This document shows positions 5,186 to 7,490 of a stretch of 7,490 nucleotides of DNA, piece after piece. Every line of letters begins with the position of its first letter. Within the stretch, counting starts at the first letter, position 1. The notes under the pieces are model-generated. The model was not told where the DNA came from and did not search any database. It saw only the letters and a program-made list of their open reading frames with translations. The stretch is from NCBI GenBank assembly GCA_902797895.1, contig CADBUS010000095.1, positions 1 through 7,490 on the forward strand, given 5' to 3'. This stretch comes from an uncultured Bacteroidia bacterium (GTDB lineage Bacteria > Bacteroidota > Bacteroidia > Bacteroidales > UBA932). The translations under genes were made by a program, and so were the position numbers.

Positions 5186-6010
5186 TTACTTTTTTCTTCT
5201 TTCAATAATGAACTTCTTAGAGGTCTTCTTAGGGTTCCTTGTCTTGTAACCCTTTGCAGGAAGACCTTTTCTGCTCCTTGGATGACCTCCTGAGGCGCGG
5301 CCCTCGCCACCACCCATAGGGTGATCAACCGGGTTCATAACAACACCTCTGTTACGTGGTCTGATACCGAGCCACCTCTTGCGGCCGGCCTTTCCGTGTG
5401 ACTCAAGATTATGGTCTGGGTTGGAAACTACACCAACTGTTGCCCTGCAAGTGGTAAGAACCATTCTTGTTTCGCCTGAAGGCAATTTAAGAACAGCGTG
5501 TCTGCCCTCTCTTGCCACAAGCTGAGCATAACATCCTGCACTACGAGCCATTGCACCGCCTTGGCCGGGAATAAGCTCAATGTTGTGAACATCTGTTCCA
5601 AGAGGAATCTCTCCAAGCGGCAGAGTGTTGCCTATCTCAGGGGCTACGCCTGAACCTGAGGCAATTACCTGGCCCACCTGAATTCCCTTAGGGGCAATGA
5701 TGTAACGCTTCTCACCATCTTGATATACTACAAGTGCAATTCTTGCACTACGGTTAGGATCATATTCTATTGTCTTGACGGTTGCAGTGTACTGATCTTT
5801 ATCTCTCAAGAAATCTACGATACGGTACATCTTCTTGTGGCCGCCACCAATATAGCGCATAGTCATCCTACCTTTGTTGTTACGGCCGCCTGAGCTCTTT
5901 TTAGGAGCGAGCAGGCTCTTCTCCGGAACGTGGCAGGTAATATCGTCAAACGCGCTGATTACCTTATTTCTTTGGCCGGGTGTTACCGGCTTAAATTTAC
6001 GTACTCCCAT
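5186..6010 (-). CDS. rplB: 50S ribosomal protein L2
   Basis: A 274-residue L2, the large-subunit protein needed for subunit joining and near the peptidyl-transferase centre. Visible landmarks: the basic N-terminal segment KSSGGRNNKGRMTMRYIGGGHKK (38-60), the OB-like domain (about 75-125), PGQGGAMARSAGCYAQL (148-163) and the conserved loop GVVMNPVDHPMGGGEGR (222-238) with the invariant His at 230. The basic C-terminus is KKTSKKFIIERRKK. Length and start (MGVRKFKPVTPGQR) agree with the family. The gap to rplW is 2 bases, so translation is probably coupled. Confidence 0.98.
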   Translation of the reverse strand: MGVRKFKPVTPGQRNKVISAFDDITCHVPEKSLLAPKKSSGGRNNKGRMTMRYIGGGHKKMYRIVDFLRDKDQYTATVKTIEYDPNRSARIALVVYQDGEKRYIIAPKGIQVGQVIASGSGVAPEIGNTLPLGEIPLGTDVHNIELIPGQGGAMARSAGCYAQLVAREGRHAVLKLPSGETRMVLTTCRATVGVVSNPDHNLESHGKAGRKRWLGIRPRNRGVVMNPVDHPMGGGEGRASGGHPRSRKGLPAKGYKTRNPKKTSKKFIIERRKK

Positions 6011-6012
6011 CT

Positions 6013-6303
6013 TTAAATGTTGCTATAGAAATCTATCTTGTCATCTCCGGCAAGAGTCACGTATGCCTTCTTGTACTTATTGGTTCTACCGCTAAGCAAT
6101 CCGGCCTTAGTGTAGCGGCTCTTTGCCTTGCCATTATAAAAAACGGTGTTAACATCCTTTACAGTAACACCATACATCTGCTCAACAGCCTTTCTTATCT
6201 CGAGCTTGTTGGCATTAACATCTACGATGAATCCGTAACGGCCGCGCTTTTCGCCCTCTGCCGTCATCTTCTCTGTTACTATTGGCTTTATTAAAATTCC
6301 CAT
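6013..6303 (-). CDS. rplW: 50S ribosomal protein L23
   Basis: A 96-residue L23, which sits at the tunnel exit and docks trigger factor and the signal recognition particle. The start chosen is ATG at 6303 (MGILIKPIVTEKM), the normal family N-terminus; a frame extended to a TTG at 6312 would add only three residues next to the rplD stop. KPIVTEK is at 6-12, ANKLEIRKAVEQMYGVTVKDVNT at 31-53, and the RNA-binding loop GKAKSRYTKAGLLSGRTNKYKKAYVTL at 58-84. It ends DFYSNI, which I associate with Bacteroidota. It lies 12 bases after rplD and 2 bases before rplB. Confidence 0.97.
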   Translation of the reverse strand: MGILIKPIVTEKMTAEGEKRGRYGFIVDVNANKLEIRKAVEQMYGVTVKDVNTVFYNGKAKSRYTKAGLLSGRTNKYKKAYVTLAGDDKIDFYSNI

Positions 6304-6315
6304 AATTCTCAATTT

Positions 6316-6945
6316 TTAGCGTTTGTACTCAGTTTTAAGAGAATCCTGGGCGCCATTAACAAACACAACAGAGTATGCACGCATAATATCGTATGTGTTA
6401 AGATTGTTAGGTGTGGCTACCTGTACGTTCTCCAAGTTACGGGAAGAGAGTACAAGGTTTTTAGATTTCTCAGGAACAACAAAGAGAACTCTGCGGGAGT
6501 TTACCTTTATGTTCTCAATTATCTTCTTGAACTCCTTTGTCTTAGGGGCCTCCATTGTAAATGGCTCTATAACAGCTATTGCTGCCTCCTTAGCCTTGTA
6601 AGAAAGAGCTGAGAATCGAGCAAGCTGCTTTACCTTTTTGTTGAGTTTGAAGTCGTAATCTCTTGGCCTTGGACCGTGAGCTCTACCTCCACCAACATAG
6701 ATATTGGCCTTAATGGAGCCGTGGCGTGCACCGCCGCTACCCTTTTGGCGAATAATCTTTTTGGTGCTGTATGCAACCTCGCTTCTGTCTTTAGTTTTGC
6801 TGGTTCCCTGCCTCTGAGCAGCAAGATACTGTCTAACATCAAGATAGATAGCGTGATCGTTAGGCTCAATGCCAAATACCGCATCGTCCAAAACAACCTT
6901 TTTACCGGTGTCTGTTCCGTCTATTTTCAATAATGCTAATTCCAT
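6316..6945 (-). CDS. rplD: 50S ribosomal protein L4
   Basis: A 209-residue L4, an early assembly protein whose extended loop reaches into the exit tunnel. ATG at 6945 (MELALLKIDGTDTG) is preferred over a TTG at 6963, which would extend into rplC. The loop runs from about 45 to 97 with typical motifs: RQGTSKTKDRSEV, STKKIIRQKGSGGARHGS, GGGRAHGPRPRDY. The C-terminal globular part ends SLKTEYKR. In Escherichia coli L4 represses its own operon by binding the S10 leader; the leader lies outside this window and such control is not established for this phylum. It starts 4 bases after the rplC stop. Confidence 0.97.
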   Translation of the reverse strand: MELALLKIDGTDTGKKVVLDDAVFGIEPNDHAIYLDVRQYLAAQRQGTSKTKDRSEVAYSTKKIIRQKGSGGARHGSIKANIYVGGGRAHGPRPRDYDFKLNKKVKQLARFSALSYKAKEAAIAVIEPFTMEAPKTKEFKKIIENIKVNSRRVLFVVPEKSKNLVLSSRNLENVQVATPNNLNTYDIMRAYSVVFVNGAQDSLKTEYKR

Positions 6946-6949
6946 AAGA

Positions 6950-7490
6950 CTAACCCTCCACAATTACGTATGAACCGGCAGCTCCCGGTATAGAACCTTT
7001 AACTAAAATCAGATTGCTCTCCGGAATGACCTTGATAACTTTAAGGTTGAGAACCTTAACTTTATCACCGCCCATTCTTCCTGCAAGCCTCTTACCCTTG
7101 AACACTCTTGAAGGCCAAGAAGATGCACCCATAGAACCAGGTGCACGGAGTCTGTTGTGCTGACCGTGGGTCTGGCCGCCAACACCTCCAAATCCGTGGC
7201 GTTTTACAACACCCTGAAAACCTTTACCTTTAGAAATTCCGGTAACGTCAACCCAAGTGTCCTCGTTTTTGAAAACGTCTGCAACACTGAGAGAATCACC
7301 TAACTTAAGCTCGCCATCAAAATCGTTTTCAAACTCAACGAGCTTACGTTTAGGAGTGGTATTTGCCTTTTTGAAATGTCCCATAAGGGCCGCGCTGGTG
7401 TGCTTCTCTTTTTTCTCGTCATAGGCAAGTTGTACAGCGGCATAACCATCTTTTTCTTCTGTACGAATCTGCGTAACAACACACGGACCA
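6950..7490 (-). CDS. rplC: 50S ribosomal protein L3, 5' partial
   Basis: The frame is open to the right edge. The ATG at 7384 is internal, because 35 further codons upstream read GPCVVTQIRTEEKDGYAAVQLAYDE and so on, the normal L3 N-terminal domain. The visible part is 179 residues, with about 25-30 N-terminal residues missing. The central segment holds the L3 signature: GISKGKGFQGVVKRHGFGG, THGQHNRLRAPGSMGASSWPSRVFKGKRLAGRMG. L3 is an assembly initiator that reaches the peptidyl-transferase centre. The site corresponding to the glutamine methylated by PrmB in Escherichia coli (GSIGQNQTPG) appears to be Ala here, so that modification is not expected; this alignment is by eye. It is the first visible gene of the operon; rpsJ would lie further right. 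Confidence 0.97.
   Translation of the reverse strand, partial: GPCVVTQIRTEEKDGYAAVQLAYDEKKEKHTSAALMGHFKKANTTPKRKLVEFENDFDGELKLGDSLSVADVFKNEDTWVDVTGISKGKGFQGVVKRHGFGGVGGQTHGQHNRLRAPGSMGASSWPSRVFKGKRLAGRMGGDKVKVLNLKVIKVIPESNLILVKGSIPGAAGSYVIVEG

Noticed and set aside
6946..6963. A TTG start for L4 at 6963
   Set aside because: It would overlap the end of rplC; the conserved N-terminus begins at the ATG at 6945.

Overview
The window looks like chromosomal DNA from a member of the Bacteroidota, most likely Bacteroidales. The ribosomal proteins have the lengths and termini I associate with that group: L2 of 274 residues, L23 of 96 residues starting MGILIKP and ending DFYSNI, L4 of 209 residues starting MELALLKIDG. 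Their start codons also lack Shine-Dalgarno sequences, as is usual in the phylum. This is judged from sequence recall, without a database search.

Left part (1-2163, + strand): the end of a surface-polysaccharide cluster. A family 2 glycosyltransferase, cut by the left edge, is followed 3 bases later by a complete Wzx-type polysaccharide flippase. The two are probably cotranscribed. Bases 2164-2272 hold an imperfect long inverted repeat of a type scattered through many bacterial genomes. Converging on it from the right is a CapA/PgsA-like metallophosphatase-fold protein with a signal peptide (2273-3406, - strand), also of the cell-envelope or capsule type.

Middle part (3407-3639): 224 bases without a conventional gene, unusually rich in structure. 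It holds two perfect copies of a 52-bp direct repeat, at least six hairpins, and a perfect 22-bp-arm inverted repeat that acts as the rpsC terminator and contains the last codons of rpsC. On the + strand each repeat copy carries a near-perfect Shine-Dalgarno sequence and an ATG, both held in one hairpin.

Right part (3631-7490, - strand): the proximal half of the S10 ribosomal protein operon in canonical order, rplC (cut by the right edge), rplD, rplW, rplB, rpsS, rplV, rpsC, with gaps of 1-30 bases. The operon then stops. rplP, rpmC and rpsQ, which almost always follow rpsC, are absent; the terminator/repeat cluster and the envelope genes take their place. This is either a real split of a very conserved operon at a repeat cluster, or an assembly junction at that repeat. 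It is the main point of interest in the window.
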